Below are positions 11,036 through 22,300 of a stretch of 64,000 nucleotides of DNA, one piece after another. The notes beneath the pieces were generated by a model. That model had not been told where the DNA came from. It made no database searches and worked only from the letters and a program-made list of their open reading frames with translations. Source of the stretch: Hygrophila difformis (Eukaryota > Streptophyta > Magnoliopsida > Lamiales > Acanthaceae); contig JAOANR010000001.1 in the NCBI GenBank assembly GCA_030278955.1, positions 23,443,635 to 23,507,634 on the forward strand. The letters are read 5' to 3'. Numbering within the stretch: position 1 is the stretch's first letter; every line of letters begins with the position of its first letter. A program made the translations under genes and the position numbers.

Positions 11036-12339
11036 AGACCTCCTAAGAGCTCCGAATACATTAGAAACCCTACGAAATCTTTCTATACGTCGAAACCCTA
11101 ATCCCGGAGCCGTCGGAGGCACAACACCGAGAGAAGAGGAGCTGACTTGGACGAAATTGGGGTCTCCTATCGCCTTGGTAAGATCCGATCTATTCCTCTA
11201 TACATTCTTGATTCGAAAACGGATCCTAACCTCATCCTTTTTCCTATTCCAAACCCCCGATTCGAATCGAGAGCGAAGAACCCGACAAACGGAGAGGATA
11301 AACGGAGGACGGGAAGCCACGCCTCCGAATCGAAGATCCCGGACGCTCAACAATCTGTAAGTTAACCTTACATGGTTTTGGGAGATTTTAAAACATTCGA
11401 AACCTAAAAGATTTGACAAGAATCATAAATCTGTCCACTTTTGTTTTTCTAACGGCGCAACAGTTTTGTCTAATTTTTCCGAACCTTTAAACAACCTCAA
11501 ACGGGAAAACTTAAAACACGAAAAACGTTCCTAGGACTCTGATCTAGGTTGTGTAAAAATTTCATAATTTTTCATCGTGTTTTGATATGCGAAACCGATC
11601 GTAAACGAGCCTGCTTTAGATTTAAATCTTGAAACGATGATAGATTCTTTATTCGAACTTGTTGGTGATTTCTACCTTAGATCTAGACCAATCTAGGCTT
11701 GGCGTTGAACATAAGAGTTGTAGATCTTTATGTTGAGAACACCTCCGTAAAATTTCAGAAATTTTCGTGATGATTTGATATAAGAAATCCACCCCAAACC
11801 GAACTGCTGAAACTTAGATCTTGAAGTTCTTGACAGAACATAGATTCAAACTTGTTGACGTTTTTGACTAGGGTTCTAGGCCGAATTAGATCTTTGGCCG
11901 AACATAAAAGTTGTAGATAATTGTCTTAAGATGATCTCTGTAAAAGTTCATTAAATTTGGAGTTGAATTGCTATGGTAGAATTCGAAATCTTTAAACTGA
12001 GTTTTATGAAATTCGGACAGAACAGTACTTCTGTAAAAATTAGTGTTTTTGACCTGTTTAGGTATCTCGGATTGAAAAAGTTAAAACACGAAAGTTGTAG
12101 ATCTCGACGTTTTGGAGTCAGTCGTGAAATTTTGGGATTTTTGAAATTAAATCTGATTTTTAACGAATTTTAGAGTAAACTGTGATTTACCGAACGAAAT
12201 TTTGAAATCTTGTTGAAACGGTGGAATTAGCCTTTGAGGTTGAAACGAATAGAAATACTTTGACATACGATACATGAAACGAGAAGATTAAAATATTGCG
12301 GGTTATGACTAAGCTGGATACTGTCAATGTTCTCTGCGG

Positions 12340-12510
12340 CTTGGGACATAAGAGCCCAAGTGTATGTCTAGGTTGACGTAAGAGCCCTAGCGAAACAGTG
12401 ATCGTATGTCTAGCAGACGGATTAACTCTAACTAAAAGATCGACCATGATACCTGTGGACATAAGAGCCCAGGCGTGAGGCTGGCGGACATAAGAGCCCT
12501 AGCGGTGGTT
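12340..12510 (+). repeat. GACATAAGAGCCC short repeats inside the LTR
   Basis: Four copies of GAC(A)TAAGAGCCC occur, separated by AGTGTATGTCTAGG-like spacers. In the related minus-strand LTR this position is occupied by the 28-bp minisatellite at 62355-62746. Confidence 0.6.
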
Positions 12511-13157
12511 AACTCTAAAAGAAACGAAACGAGACATCTATACGAGAATCGAATTAAATCTTTTATAAATTGTGCTTTTAAATTTATGGCAATTTATTTA
12601 ATTATTTTGCAAGTTATAATTATGATCTTATGAAATGCATGTCATTTAAATTATGCCATTAAATGTATTATTAGATAAATAAACTAATTATGCCATGTTT
12701 TCAGTAAAATTAATTAATGGCTTTGAAACCCCATAATTATGTATGTGTTAACTTACTCAGCACGTAGTGCTGACCAGAACCATATTTTTTTTCCTTCTTC
12801 TACAGAGTGTGAAGATTATGCATCACCATATGCATACATGGGAAATTTTGGGGAATTACATTATATTTCAAATTTTATGTTAGACTAGAATTTGCATGAA
12901 CGGGCCTGTTTAACCCGTGTTTTGGCCATGTTGGCCGTATTTTTAAATTCCGCTGCATTATATATGTAAATACTATTTTCCGCTGCAACTTTGATGTATT
13001 AATTTTAAATTATATATAATGGGCTGCTTGAATGTGTTAAATTCTGAAAAACCATAGCCTTGCATCTCTTTAGCAAGCTCGGAGAAACCGTGTCTTGCTA
13101 GGGGGGTGTGGCGGTGACATCCCGACCTGGGTGACCAAAAACCGGGGTGTTACAAGT

Positions 13158-13170
13158 TGGTATCAGAGCC
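13158..13170 (+). promoter_or_regulatory. Primer binding site (initiator Met tRNA type)
   Basis: TGGTATCAGAGCC lies 3 bases after the LTR end and matches the 3' end of plant initiator-Met tRNA. Confidence 0.9.
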
Positions 13171-13207
13171 CAGAATATTTTAAAGCTATCTATTTTAAAG
13201 AAAATAT

Positions 13208-13232
13208 CTGATACCAAGGTGGTATCAGAGCC
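13208..13232 (+). promoter_or_regulatory. Second PBS copy in a hairpin
   Basis: CTGATACCA-AGG-TGGTATCAG is a 9-bp stem with a 3-nt loop. Its right arm continues as TGGTATCAGAGCC, a perfect second primer-site copy 62 bp after the first. The left arm could mask the copy in RNA. Confidence 0.75.
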
Positions 13233-13872
13233 CGGAATATTTTTAAACTATTGTTCTTATTTTTAAACTATTATTTTTAAACCATTATTATTTTTAAACT
13301 ATTATTAATATTTTGACTATTATTTTAAATTTTAAAGTATTATTTCCATGGAGAAATTTTTATTTTAAAACCCATGGGAAAAATATATATATAGTGCATA
13401 AATTATTTTTGGGGGAAATCATCATTTGCATTTGCATATTGCATCTCTTTTATGTAGAGAACTTAGAATCTTGGCGACTTTAACTTAGAATCTTGGCGAA
13501 GTTAACCTAGAATCTTGACGAATATTAACTTAGATCTCTTGCTATACCTAGATAACTTAGAGGCTTGACATCAAATTAGAAACGCTCATTAGAGACTGAT
13601 CTTGCCTTAGTTCTAGATCTCATTGATCTAAGCACGCGCCCAAGTATAGCAAATCTCGGCCTTGGCCATTGCTATCTTTGTACGAATTAGAAAATTTCCT
13701 CATGTGGAAAAATAAGAAAATCAAGTTTTATTAAAACACTTTTGATCCCAAAAATCTTGTTTGGATTTCCAAACAACAAATCCGAAAATTTGAAATTAGA
13801 AATTTACGAAACGTCTTGTTCGAGCGATCTATCTAAACCAAGATAAGCTAATCTATACACGTGTAACAGAAA

Positions 13873-14991
13873 ATGGCGCCTAGGAGGAAACCAAGGAAGG
13901 TGAGTCCAAACGGCACTGACGCTAACATTTCCAACACGCCCAACAACAGTGAAAGTCCTCAGAACCTAGGAGAGCAAGTGCCTCAAGCGCCCAATAATAT
14001 GGAAGCACGTTTAAAATCTGTAGAGGAACTCCTTGTAGCATTGGGAAATGCCGAGGTGCATAGGACACAAACAGTACCTCCGCCAGTAGCCCGAGTCAAC
14101 TACTTGGCATTAGTGAACCCTTACCACCCACCCCATTATGACGGCCAAGAGGATCCGGCCAAGTTGGAAGGTTGGATCCGTACCTTTGATAAGCTCTTGA
14201 ATGCTATCAAGTGCCCCGATGAGGAGAAGATACACGTAGTGACCTACTACCTAGGAGGCGAAGCCGATGAGTGGTGGCAAAATCTCCAAGCGAACTCAGT
14301 GGAAGAAAAAGAAGCTTATACCTGGGAGGAACTTAAGGAAGCTTTGAGGGAAAGATTCTACCCACTGAGTACCAAGACTGCAAAATACGAGGAATTCATC
14401 AACCTAAAGCAAGGTGCGCAAACAGTGCAAGAGTACTACAGCAAGTTCAAGGAGCTAGTACGATTCGCTGCGAGGATAGTACCAACCGACTCTGACAAGG
14501 CTCAGAAATTCGAGATGGGTCTGAACCTTAGTATCCGGGAGATTCTTGCAGTAGGACAATTCGCGAACCTGCAGACGATATATGATCGCGCCGTATCAAT
14601 TGCTCGAATCCAGCAATTGAAGCGTAAGGAACACGGTGAGTCGAGCAAGGACTCGCAAGGACTTGAGAAGAAGGATCGGAAAGGCAACAATAACAACTCT
14701 AGGAAAGACAATGGATCCCGAAGGAAAGGAAATAAAGGTCTCAACAATGGGGGAGATGACAACCGTGGTGCGTTTATACCACGTTGCCCACGATGCAACC
14801 ATGCACACCTGGTGCGCAAATGCCCGAAGCTTGGAACCTGCCGTAGGTGCGGCAAGCTTGGTCACAAGGCTAGTGGATGTCGAACGCCAGAGGAGGCGAT
14901 CGAAAAGAGAGTAGATTTGGTGAACCTTCAGCAAGGAGAGAGTGACGAGGAACAAGACCAAAACCCGAATCCTCTTGAGAATAATGAGTAG
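13873..14991 (+). CDS. gag: Gypsy-type Gag protein, 372 aa, intact
   Basis: This is the structural protein that packages element RNA into cytoplasmic particles. A low-complexity N-terminus (residues 1-60) is followed by the retrotransposon gag domain at about 75-260 (NPYHPPHYDG, LGGEADEWWQNL, WEELKEALRERFYPL, FINLKQGAQTVQEYYSKF). A basic linker comes next, then two zinc knuckles near residues 304-316 (CPRCNHAHLVRKC, CX2CX3HX4C) and 323-336 (CRRCGKLGHKASGC, CX2CX4HX4C). The acidic tail ends with a clean stop, and nothing like a protease follows. The ATG at 13873 is the first in frame and gives a full gag domain. An intact gag in an element without pol suggests it is kept for packaging, with RT and integrase supplied in trans. 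Confidence 0.92.
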   Translation: MAPRRKPRKVSPNGTDANISNTPNNSESPQNLGEQVPQAPNNMEARLKSVEELLVALGNAEVHRTQTVPPPVARVNYLALVNPYHPPHYDGQEDPAKLEGWIRTFDKLLNAIKCPDEEKIHVVTYYLGGEADEWWQNLQANSVEEKEAYTWEELKEALRERFYPLSTKTAKYEEFINLKQGAQTVQEYYSKFKELVRFAARIVPTDSDKAQKFEMGLNLSIREILAVGQFANLQTIYDRAVSIARIQQLKRKEHGESSKDSQGLEKKDRKGNNNNSRKDNGSRRKGNKGLNNGGDDNRGAFIPRCPRCNHAHLVRKCPKLGTCRRCGKLGHKASGCRTPEEAIEKRVDLVNLQQGESDEEQDQNPNPLENNE

Positions 14992-15019
14992 ACAGTTATG
15001 GGGACATAACTGAAGTCCT

Positions 15020-15032
15020 AAGGGGGAGAGGA
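15020..15032 (+). promoter_or_regulatory. Internal polypurine tract with LTR-start-like sequence
   Basis: AAGGGGGAGAGGA is directly followed by TGTGATACCCCGTAG (15033 on), which looks like a Gypsy PPT/LTR junction. It lies 245 bp before the real 3' LTR and may be a relic of a recombined LTR boundary. Confidence 0.5.
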
Positions 15033-15263
15033 TGTGATACCCCGTAGTTATTTATTTTTCGAGTTCGACTCGATATCATGTATCCCAAATCATAAATAAG
15101 CAAATTCAACTTGTTTTGAACTACGTTATGGCTTGATCCCTTCACAGGGTACGTAGGCAGCTTAGAAGTCTTAATTCTAAGTTCAGTCACAAAATAATAA
15201 AACAAACAAAAGACTTTAGCACGAGAAAAGCCGAAACACAACTTCGAGGACGAAGTTGATTCT

Positions 15264-15277
15264 TAAGGAGGGTAGAC
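15264..15277 (+). promoter_or_regulatory. Polypurine tract of the Gypsy gag-only element
   Basis: TTAAGGAGGGTAGA(C) lies directly before the 3' LTR start TGTAATACCC and would prime plus-strand synthesis. Confidence 0.75.
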
Positions 15278-17964
15278 TGTAATACCCGAGAATTTTGCAA
15301 CATAAAATAAAAAAAAATAAATAAATAAATAAATATAATAAACATGATAAATGATAAGAATCATAGAAGATGAGAAATGAAATTTAAATTAAAAAGGAAA
15401 CAAAATTCCGAGAACCCGGGAAGCCGAAGGCAATTTAATTGAATAAATGGTTACACGGGGACCCGACATCAATGGACTCAATAACTCGAGTCCAAACATA
15501 AATTTAGGTCCGAATGAAATTAAGATAGGAATCGGGAGCCCGAAGATACCCCGGAAATCCGAATCCGGGAACGTAGAGGGATAGAAGTCCGAAAGAGAGG
15601 AGGAAACGCCCGACGGATCGCACGACCCGGCCCAGACCGAAGTCCAGGCCAGGACGGCGCGGTCGCCGCGCGCTCCAAAGGAGAGGGCCGCGCCAGGTGC
15701 GCGCCAGAGGGCAGATTCGCGAATTTCGTGAATCTCTCGCCCGATTCCGGATTTTTCGACTTTCGGTTGAACGTATCTCGACCCAAGACCCTTGGGGTCA
15801 GATTTTGGACGCCCTAGGTCTTAAATATCTATAAATAAGACCTCCTAAGAGCTCCGAATACATTAGAAACCCTACGAAATCTTTCTATACGTCGAAACCC
15901 TAATCCCGGAGCCGTCGGAGGCACAAAACCGAACAACGGGACTGACTTGGACGAAAATTGGGAGCCTTCGATTGTTGGGGTAAGATACGAACCATTCTTG
16001 TCCATTCTTTTTCCTGTTCTTGATTCAAAAGGAATCCTAAATTCGATCTTTTTCTATTCTAAACCCCCGATCCGAATCGAGAGCGAAGAACCCGACAAAC
16101 GGAGAGGATAAACGGAGGACGGGAAGCCACGCCTCCGAATCGAAGATCCCGGACGCTCAACAATCTGTAAGTTAACCTTACATGGTTTTGGGAGATTTTA
16201 AAACATTCGAAACCTAAAAGATTTGACAAGAATCATAAATCTGTCCACTTTTGTTTTTCTAACGGCGCAACAGTTTTGTCTAATTTTTCCGAACCTTTAA
16301 ACAACCTCAAACGGGAAAACTTAAAACACGAAAAACGTTCCTAGGACTCTGATCTAGGTTGTGTAAAAATTTCATAATTTTTCATCGTGTTTTGATATGC
16401 GAAACCGATCGTAAACGAGCCTGCTTTAGATTTAAATCTTGAAACGATGATAGATTCTTTATTCGAACTTGTTGGTGATTTCTACCTTAGATCTAGACCG
16501 ATCTAGGCTTGGCGTTGAACATAAGAGTTGTAGATCTTTATGTTGAGAACACCTCCGTAAAATTTCAGAATTTTCGTGATGATTTGATATAAGAAATCCA
16601 CCCCAAACCGAACTGCTGAAACTCGAATCTTGAAGTCTTGACAGAACATAGATGCGAACTTGTTGACGTTTCTGACTAGAGTTCTAGGCCGAATTAGATC
16701 TTTAGCCGAACATAAAAGTTGTAGATAATTGTCCTAAGATGATCTCTGTAAAATTTCATCAAATTTAGAGCTCATTTGCTATGGTAGAATTCGAAATCTT
16801 TAAACTGAGTTATATGAAATTCGGACAGAACAGTACTTCTGTGAAAATTAGTGTTTTTGACCTGTTTAGGTATCTCGGATTGAAAAAGTTAAAACACGAA
16901 AGTTGTAGATCTCGACGTTTTGGAGTCAGTCGTGAAATTTTGGGATTTTTGAAATTAAATCTGATTTTTAACGAATTTTAGAGTAAACTGTGATTTACCG
17001 AACGAAATTTTGAAATCTTGTTGAAACGGTGGAATTAGCCTTTGAGGTTGAAACGAATAAAAATACTTTGAAATACGATACACGAAACAAGAAGATTAAA
17101 ATATTGCGGGTTATGACTAAGCTAGATACTGTCAATGTTCTCTGCGGCTTGGGACATAAGAGCCCAAGTGTATGTCTAGGTTGACGTAAGAGCCCTAGCG
17201 AAACAGTGATCGTATGGCTAGCGGACGGATTAACTCTAACTAAAAGATCGACCATGATACCTGTGGACATAAGAGCCCAGGCGTAAGGCTGGCGGACATA
17301 AGAGCCCTAGCGGTGGTTAACTCTAAAAGAAACGAAACGAGACATCTATACGAGAATCGAATTAAATCTTTTATAAATTGTGCTTTTAAATTTATGGCAA
17401 TTTATTTAATTATTTTGCAAGTTATAATTATGATCTTATGAAATGCATGTCATTTAAATTATGCCATTAAATGTATTATTAGATAAATAAACTAATTATG
17501 CCATGTTTTCAGTAAAATTAATTAATGGCTTTGAAACCCCATAATTATGTATGTGTTAACTTACTCAGCACGTAGTGCTGACCAGAACCATATTTTTTTT
17601 CCTTCTTCTACAGAGTGTGAAGATTATGCATCACCATATGCATACATGGGAAATTTTGGGGAATTACATTATATTTCAAATTTTATGTTAGACTAGAATT
17701 TGCATGAACGGGCCTGTTTAACCCGTGTTTTGGCCATGTTGGCCGTATTTTTAAATTCCGCTGCATTATATATGTAAATATTATTTTCCGCTGCAACTTT
17801 GATGTATTAAATTTTAAATTATATACAAATGGGCTGCTTGAATGTTTTAAATTCTGAAAAACCATAGCCTTGCATCTCTTTAGCAAGCTCGGAGAAACCG
17901 TGTCTTGCTAGGGGGGTGTGGCGGTGACATCCCGACCTGGGTGACCAAAAACCGGGGTGTTACA
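15278..17964 (+). repeat. 3' LTR of the Gypsy gag-only element
   Basis: 2,687 bp, near-identical to the 5' LTR. The exception is about 15925-16070, which differs strongly from 11125-11270. TATAAATA is at 15830-15837. The LTR ends GGGTGTTACA and is followed by the TSD CTAAC. Confidence 0.95.
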
Positions 17965-17969
17965 CTAAC

Positions 17970-18207
17970 TGTAAAGCATCAAAACACTCGTGAAATCCAC
18001 ATAGATTGACCAACTAATTTTTGAATCTTTTCAGCACTAAGACACGATGGAGAATACTTAAAAGATTGAAACTTTGTGTAAAAACGTTTGTCCACCCAAA
18101 ACATTTTTAGAAAAAATAAAAAAAAAAAATCTATTTTACGGGGTCCAGTTGAAAATATGAAAACTCTGGTGGTTTATAAAAATTTAAGAGTAAAGTTAGA
18201 GTTAAAA

Positions 18208-18288
<81 letters not shown>

Positions 18289-19350
18289 AATAAGAAAAAA
18301 GAAATAAATACTGAGGGTCTAACATTTTCGGCCAACAATCTAAACACCATTTTAATAAGTGATAGTCCATGGGAGCTATCAGGTGTCAGCATGCGATTAT
18401 ATACACCTACTGCCTGTAATGAAAGAATGCCGTTTTGTGTAATCCATCACAAAATCTCATTCTCGAGTAACATTTATCCACTCTCACATCACTCTGCAAT
18501 AATCTGCACCATAATCGGACTTAGTGATACATTATGTATAGCACATAACCAAGCATCAAACACTCTCTCCTTGGTTGAACTATTCAGGTTATGTCCTATC
18601 ACTCTGTTTTGTCTGTTACAAATAATTTAACTACAACAACGATGAGAGAACAATTCATTCATGTAACAACAATGTCATGCCTATTTCGTAAATCTTGTGG
18701 AAGAAGTTTAAAAATTCTCCACAAGAAAAGATCATCCATCGACAGTTTGACACCCATAAAAATAGATCCAAGAAAGCCTTTGATACACTATGCCAGGTGC
18801 TCACTGACAAGTTTTTCATTCCCATCCACCCTACCGGAAGCTCAAACATTATCTTTACTCCCATCCATGCGTGCGCGTAATAAATGGGTATTTGCCCAGA
18901 ATCCCATGTATAAAAAGATTAAAAGATGGGGAGATTGCACCCACAAAAAAATGCTTTCTGATTCCATAACATAAAGAGGTGAATAGCATATATGCAAACT
19001 CAAAACATTCCAACATGGCATGATACTGTTCAGAAAGACACACTCACAAAACTGCGATTGAAGAAGATGTTCAACAGGCACTATATAGATACAAAGATTC
19101 CTTCTCAGCTCTTTTTTCACCCTCTAGATATTGAGCATTTTATTGTTTCAATACATTTTATGCCAGAGTTTGAGCTTCAATAATCGATCAATAAAAGCTT
19201 ATTAAACAGCATAAACCTAACATTGAATGCTACCAGTAAGAGAAATGGATCCTCGATCAGACTATTAAAGCATCGCACAAGGTTCCATGGCAGTCTGGCT
19301 GCAAGCCATCCCATACTTGGTTGATGGAATATATATGCCCTTCTTGATAA
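17970..19350. other. intergenic DNA downstream of the minus-strand host gene
   Basis: No recognised coding sequence. It holds the AAT microsatellite and probably the 3' UTR of the minus-strand gene next to 19350. Confidence 0.55.
18208..18293. repeat. (AAT)n then (AAAT)n microsatellite
   Basis: About 24 AAT units are followed by about 3 AAAT units. Apparent poly-Asn, poly-Tyr or poly-Leu reading frames here are artefacts of the repeat. Confidence 0.95.
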
Positions 19351-22300
19351 TCAGTCGAGCTTAACATTAGAATACAGAAGCGTGTCCTTGGTGAGAGTCA
19401 TGTTCATAAGAAAGTGAATCTGCAGAGAAGCAAAGAAAACAAATTGATCATATTCAACAACTGCAATTTGTACAGAAAGGCCAAAGAAGAACATCTATGA
19501 AAACCAACAAGCTGATTAGAGAGACAGAGACAGAGACACAGAGAGACAGAGAGAGTTCGGCTTTATTAAAGTGGTCATTTAATCGATTTAGACTCAACCT
19601 TGGAAGCAAAATTCAAATCAAAATCACAATTTTAGATATCAGGATCGTCAATTATCCACCATCTCAACCATTTGTTCATCTCCAACATAATTCAGCCTCT
19701 GATTTTAGAATTTCCAAGAGAACAAAAATGGAAAAAAAAAATTATAAAAATATATTTTTTTTAAAAAAAAATTGATGTTTAGTTCAAACTTATTTTCACC
19801 TATAACACTCACACTGTAACCTACTGTTTCTTTTCAAGGGTTCTATCGCTGTAAATTGTAATACTACTATATTTCACATAAAGAAATATATAGCAGCAAA
19901 TAAATTAGTTTTTCACACCCTCAATTAACAACCAAACTAGTTTTGTGCTGTTCTTTACTTTACTTCTTTTAGAATAAGTGATCAGTTGCTGATAATTTTT
20001 TCAGTGCTGATTGATAAGTGATTGTGATTGTGCTGATTATTGATTGCTGAATCATTAAGTGTATTCTTTTTTCATATGTTGAATTCAATTCCTGAATTAA
20101 TACTATTATATGTTACAAAAGTAAGTAAAATGGCCCAATAAGTACTTGTTGGGAAATCAGATTTAGAATTATTTATCTTCCCTCCTTTTCTTTACTAGCC
20201 AACCATAAAATATAATTCCATCTCATTTAGTTCCAAGAACCAAATACAATCGAAGAGAAGCTAAATTTACTGCTAATTCCCACAATATCTATAGGCCCTC
20301 CAAAAACACAACCTAGATTAAATTGATTCCGAAAGGATTAATTTTTTCTGGATTCATTTTATTTATTGGACAAAAGGCATCAATTTGTTTGCTAGAGAAT
20401 AAGCAGCAGCTGCAGCTTTGCTAGCAGACTCCTTGGTATATTTCTTTTGGTCAAACTTTCAGGAATCTTATAAGTCTTAGGAATCATATCATGTACCTTG
20501 ATATTGAAATAATCAGAGTTGTGATATTGGATAGAGAAATTTATTTTTTGTACTTTGCAGAATTCTTCTTTCATGACACAGTTTGTTTCACAATCAATTT
20601 TTTTCATGACAACATTTTGAATGTCATTAGTTTGCACTTGATTCTCCGTAGAAATTTTCTTTTTCTACATAAATATACTGAGAGCATGTTTATTTCAAAT
20701 TTACTACAGGTTACCCTTAGTGCAGCAAAGATAAAATTCTGAAAGATTGAGATATGAAGTAGATCCTCAACTGTAATTAAATCCACCCTAAGCTATATTT
20801 CAGTTCAACAGGTCCGTTTATTTCAAATTTAATACAGGCTATCCTAAAGTTATAGAACACTTCCATTCATCAATAAAGGATTGGGCATGCATGGAATTCG
20901 ATGAAAGAAAATATAAAGCATACCCCCAAAAGAGTCGCAATTAGAAGAATGATTCCTGTAATCCAAGCCAAGGTTGTTCGCACAAATGCCACTTCTGCCA
21001 CTTTAATGGGAACGGTTGTTGTCGTAGTTTCCTCCAACAGACGTGCTGATGGACGAGTAGATACTGTAAAATCAAACATATTCTCCAGCTCCCCACTTGG
21101 GCTTCCATGGGAAATGATTCCAGCAATTTTTCCTGCCATGAGAAGTAAAATGGTTATCTAAAAATAAATAAAATAAATAAAATAAAAATAAAAATTTTAA
21201 AACAAAAAAGGAACGAAAAGAAATAAAATAAACTTCAACTGAGCATATACACAAATCATTGATGAGCATATACACAAATCATTGATGTGAAACAGAAAAC
21301 CGCCAACCTTTAGACATAATATTGATTCTACCTCTGGAGAATAATTAATTGAATGGAGATATATTTCAGTAATCAAGTGGAAAGCAATTTCTCGCATTAT
21401 AATATTTTCAGGGAGATGGATAAATACAGTGAAAAGGAACCCCAACTCCGCAGTGACTCATAAACAAACAAATTGAATTAGAAACTCCAAGCCTTCAGCT
21501 AAGGAACTTAAGTAGGCGACAGGTGGTCATCATTTATGACATACCTTGGTATGCTGCTTGCATGGAATCAAATGCCTTTGAAATAGCTTTAACGAAAACT
21601 TCAATTCCATTTTGAACGATGCCTTCCTTTCCATAATGATCTTGTAAAGCCTGTGACAATCATTTACTCTGAGAAAAGAACTATACTTAAAAGACATGTA
21701 TTGCCATCCAAAAGCTATCTTTCAAATCAATAAGTATTTTCAACCAACATATTTAAAATTTATATCCTTCAAATTCGATCAGCTGTGTCACGCCACAACA
21801 CAAAAAAGGCTTTGAGCCATTGCCTGCACAGCACATGCACCATGACCACTTTTGTCAACTTTTCGCACAAAATTGTATAAAAATAAATACTCCCTCTGTT
21901 TTTTTAATACACCCATTTTAATAAAATCATAAGCACATCATCTCTTCTCCCACTTTCCCTCAAACTCCAATCTCTCTCCTACTTTCTAACCTACTTTATT
22001 TTACCAATACGGAAAATTTGACACTTACTTTACAATGACCAAAAAGGGAAAAATGGACAAATAAAAAATATAGATATTAAAAAAAAAGAAGAAGAAGAAG
22101 AGAGAAAAAAAAAAAAGAAGGAGCATATTCTAACTGTTCTGCGAAAAAGTGAAAACAAATTACATAAAATACACAGAGATTATAAACAAACAAAAGGTAA
22201 AAAGATAAAAAAAGAAAGAAAGAAAGAGAAAAAACACTACATTGTTACTTTTACAAACAGGAATTCTGTCATTATTTGATCCCCGGAGGAAGTCTTTTAT

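Larger units (their letters stand above)
10471..13154 (+). repeat. 5' LTR of the Gypsy gag-only element
   Basis: 2,684 bp, long relative to the 2.1 kb interior. It holds a TATA box at 11028-11035, GT donor-like sites just downstream (GGTAAGATCC near 11176, CTGTAAGTTAACC near 11352), and degenerate GACATAAGAGCCC repeats at 12340-12510. Confidence 0.95.
10471..17964 (+). mobile_element. Gypsy-type gag-only LTR retrotransposon (TR-GAG-like), complete
   Basis: The element is 7,494 bp, bounded by LTRs TGTAATACCC...GGGTGTTACA and flanked by a 5-bp duplication CTAAC (10466-10470 and 17965-17969). It has a primer site for initiator-Met tRNA, one gag gene, and purine tracts before the 3' LTR. The 2.1 kb interior has no protease, RT, RNase H or integrase and no remnant of them. 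Terminal-repeat retrotransposons with only a GAG domain (TR-GAG) are known in plants and rely on enzymes from other elements. LTR identity is high except in one block, so insertion is fairly recent. A related LTR on the minus strand begins at 61691. Confidence 0.93.

Noticed and set aside
18088..18392. Poly-Asn, poly-Tyr and poly-Leu frames
   Set aside because: They are products of the AAT microsatellite.
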